Part shown: piece after piece, positions 60,840-64,000 of the stretch
How positions within the stretch are numbered: position 1 is the first letter of the stretch
Layout: each line of letters starts with the position of its first letter
Assembly: GCA_029783825.1 (NCBI GenBank)
Contig: JAREIK010012111.1
Coordinates: forward strand, 726,866-790,865
DNA length: 64,000 nucleotides
Direction of reading: 5' to 3'
Origin: Sapria himalayana
Taxonomy: Eukaryota > Streptophyta > Magnoliopsida > Malpighiales > Rafflesiaceae
Position numbers and translations under genes: made by a program
The notes under the pieces: generated by a model
Told to the model about the DNA's origin: nothing
Seen by the model: only the letters and a program-made list of their open reading frames with translations
Databases searched by the model: none

Positions 60840-63800
60840 AATAATTTTTAAATTTTTTTCAAAAGTGAATTTAATATTTAGTTATAATAATCATTATATT
60901 TATATATCATATTTCAACATAAACAATTTTAGTGATATATATTCTAATAATGATCAAAAAAATAAATTAATAATCTATTATTAATAAGATAGATATCAAT
61001 TAAAATATAATTACAAAACATAAAATTATTCATAAGCAAAGCAAAAATATATTACTATATAATAATTTTTTGTTTTGAATTTTTTTTTATTTTAAAATGT
61101 TTATCTGTATTTTTTGATTAAAAATAATTTACATAAATTATATTTGTCTAACTCATAATTTATTTTTTAATTAATATTTATATAAAAATAAAAATTTAAT
61201 AATTAAAATGAATATTAAAAATTATAATGAAAAAAAATGAGATTTATTATTTATTATTTATTATTTAGGGTATACCGGTTTAATTAAAGTTATATCTGTC
61301 TCACTAATAATTTTATTTGTAATTAATATTTCTAATAAAATAAACTGATAAATAATTAAAATAATGATTTTAAATTATACTGAATAAAAATTTAAATGAG
61401 ATTTATGATTTATTATTAATGTATACCATTTTAATGGTTTAAGTATTTAGATGTTTTGTCATTTGAAAATTTAGTGATTTATGTTTGTAGGCATTTAGTG
61501 CTTTATACGTTTTATTTAAACAATAAAATAATAAAAAGAATTTTCTAATTTTTTCTCATTTACATAAGTTATAACATTTGAAAATATAATAATATTTAAA
61601 ATTTGTTTAAATTTAAATATAATATTTACTTATAATAATATTAATAATTATATATCATATAAATTCAGTATAAACAATTTTATTGATAGATATTATAATA
61701 ATGATCAAAAATTAAATTAATAAACTATTAATAAAAAGATAGAAATTAATTAAAAAATATTTACAAAATCTAAATTGATTCAAAATTAAAGTAAAATATA
61801 TTACTGGATAATAATTTTAAATTTTTAAATTTTTACTTCTTTTATATGCGTTTATAAATTAGTTTCATTAAAAATAAATTATTTAAATTATATTTGTCGC
61901 ACTAAAAATTTATTTTGTAATAAATATTTCTAAAAAAATAAACTAATAAATAATTAAAATGAATATTTAAAATAATAATAAATTGAAATAAAAATTCAAT
62001 TTATTAATTATTACGTAGTATATAGTGGTTTAATGGTTTATGTATTTAGGCATTACGGGGTTTAGAAGTTTACTATTATAACTGTGTATGGATTTAGTGG
62101 TTTATAGGTTTTATTTAAAAAATAAAATAATAAAAAGTTTATTTTTATTATTTTTTCATATTTCCAAAGGTTATAACGTTTGTAAATATAATAATTTTTA
62201 AATTTTTTTCAAAAGTGAATTCAATATTTAGTAATAATAATCATTATATTTATATAACATATAAATTCAATATAAATAATTTTAATGTTAAATATTCTAA
62301 TAATGATCAAAAAATAAACTAATAAACAATTATTAATAAGATATATATCAATTAAAATATAATTACAAAATCTAAAATGATTTAGATTCAGAGCAAAATA
62401 TATTACTATATAATAAATTTTAGTTCTTAAATTTTTTATTCTTTTTATAAGTTTATCTATATTTTTCGATGAAAAATAATTTATATAAATTATATTTGTC
62501 TAAATAATAATTTATTTTGTAATTAATATTTATATTAAAATATACAAATAAATAATTAAAATGAATATTTTAAATTATAATAAAAAAAAGAATAGAGATT
62601 TATAATTTATTATTTAGGGTATACTAGTTTAAAAGGATTATCTTTTTAGCATTTTAGAGATTTAGGAGTTATTGATTTAAGTGTTTAGGTATTTTGTGGT
62701 TTATAGGATTTATTTAAACAATGAGAAAACAAAAAAATTATTTTTGATATTTTCTCACAATTTCAAAGGTTATAACCTTTAAAAATATAATAATTTTAAA
62801 ATTTTTTAAAAATGTAAATACAATATTTTGTAATAATAATCATAATAATTATATATAATCTAAACAAAATATAATGAATTTTATTGATAGATATTAAATC
62901 AATTTCAAAAAATAAATTAATATGTTAATATTAATATGATAAATATAAATTAAAATATAATTGCAAAACCTAAAATTATTTAAAAATCAAACTAAATATT
63001 ATTACTAAATAATAATTTTTTTTAGTTTTTGCTTCTTTTTATAAGCTTATATTTTTTTGATGAAAAATAAATTATTTAAATTAAATTTGTATCACTTTTA
63101 ATTTATTTTGTAATTAATATTTTAATAAATTATTTAACTTATAATTAAGGTTTACGAGTTTAAAGGTTTAAGTATTTAGGGACTTTTGTGTTAAGGAGTT
63201 TAGAGATTTAAGTATTTAGGGATTTAGTGGTTTATAAGTTTTATATAAACATTGATATAAAATAAAATTTATTTTTTTTATTTTTTCTAATTTTTTAAGG
63301 TTATATCATTTGAAAATATAATTATTTTTAATTTTTTTTCAAATGTAAATATAATATTTATTTATAATAATCTTCATAAATATAACTCATTTAAATTCAA
63401 TATAAATAATTACATTGCTAGATATTATAATAATGATCAAAAAATAAATTAATAAACTATTATTAAAAAAATAGTTATTATTTAAAAAGTATTTGCAAAT
63501 CTAAATTTATTCAAATCAAAGTAAAATATATTTCTAAATAATAATTTTTTTTAATGTTTTGCTTTTTTTATAAGTTTATATTTTTGTTTTTAAAAATAAA
63601 TTATTTAAATTATATTTGTCTTACTCATAATTTATGTTGTAATTTATAATTCTATAATAATAAACTAATAAATAAATAAAATGAAAATTTAAAATTATAA
63701 TGAATACAAATAAAATTGAGATGTATTATTTATTATTCAAGATATAACGGTTTAATGGTTTAAGTATTTAGGTGTTTTGTGGTTTAGGAGTTTAGTGATT

Positions 63801-64000
63801 TAATTGTTTAGACCTTTAGTGATTTATTGTTTTTATATAAAGAATGAAAAAACAAAAAATTTAAATTTTTGAATTTTTTTAATTTTTGAAGGTTATATCC
63901 TTTGAAAATATAATAATTTTAAATTTTTTTAAATGTGAATATAATATTTAGTTATAATTATCTTAATAATTATATATGATGTAAACTCAATATAAAAAAT

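Larger units (their letters stand above)
55834..64000 (+). repeat. AT-rich satellite array, right arm
   Basis: About 13.5 monomers run to the end of the window. Palindrome centres lie near 56,061, 56,480, 57,090, 57,690, 58,284, 58,880, 59,481, 60,223, 60,823, 61,571, 62,173, 62,772, 63,303 and 63,895. The usual spacing is 592-610, with longer steps of 742 and 748 and shorter ones of 419 and 531. Units begin tttaatggtttaagtattta, run through a G/T-rich telomere-like stretch ending ggtttataggttttattt, then the palindrome box, then about 400 bp of nearly pure A and T. It contains no genes; the open frame at 57,081-57,308 is by chance. Confidence 0.95.

Noticed and set aside
53100..64000. CRISPR array or true telomere
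   Set aside because: Units are about 597 bp, far too long for CRISPR, and the telomere-like words are degenerate and confined to a small part of each unit.

Overview
This is nuclear DNA of a flowering plant. Four things support that: a type I (M-alpha, AGL62-like) MADS-box gene, plant-type Ty1-copia and Ty3-gypsy retrotransposon remains, hAT transposons with plant-type ends, and captured fragments of plant PRA1 and ABCG genes. The sequence is very AT-rich and almost all repeat-derived, as in pericentromeric heterochromatin. I cannot name the species.

Layout. 1-25 kb is a nest of decayed Ty3-gypsy elements (Athila/Tat-like by gag and protease motifs) built around one long LTR-like repeat family with seven or more copies in both orientations. 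An old minus-strand gypsy pol can be followed in pieces from 19.15 kb to 7.65 kb. It is broken by a plus-strand element without a recognisable pol (about 8.3-15.86 kb) and by a solo LTR (about 16.1-18.17 kb). 24.8-35.2 kb holds three decayed copia elements. One of them carries pieces of two host genes (ABCG transporter and PRA1) between its primer-binding site and gag. 35.2-40.9 kb holds a further LTR copy, hAT debris, microsatellites and simple AT-rich DNA.

40.87-46.44 kb contains three copies of an unidentified repeat of about 1.36 kb, each headed by a microsatellite. The only intact gene in the window, an AGL62-like MADS-box gene (43,762-44,307, +), lies between copies 2 and 3. 46.44-50.16 kb is a copia element with few stop codons, and 50.2-53.1 kb is a nearly complete but broken hAT transposase element.

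53.1-64.0 kb is an extremely AT-rich satellite array that runs off the window. Its monomer is about 597 bp, some units are about 745 bp, and every unit carries a palindrome centred on GGTTATAACC plus a degenerate telomere-like stretch. The array changes orientation at about 55.8 kb, making a giant imperfect inverted repeat.

Except for the MADS gene, no coding region here looks functional. No rRNA, tRNA, CRISPR array or bacterial-type operon was seen. Element boundaries are approximate unless target-site duplications or LTR ends are stated.
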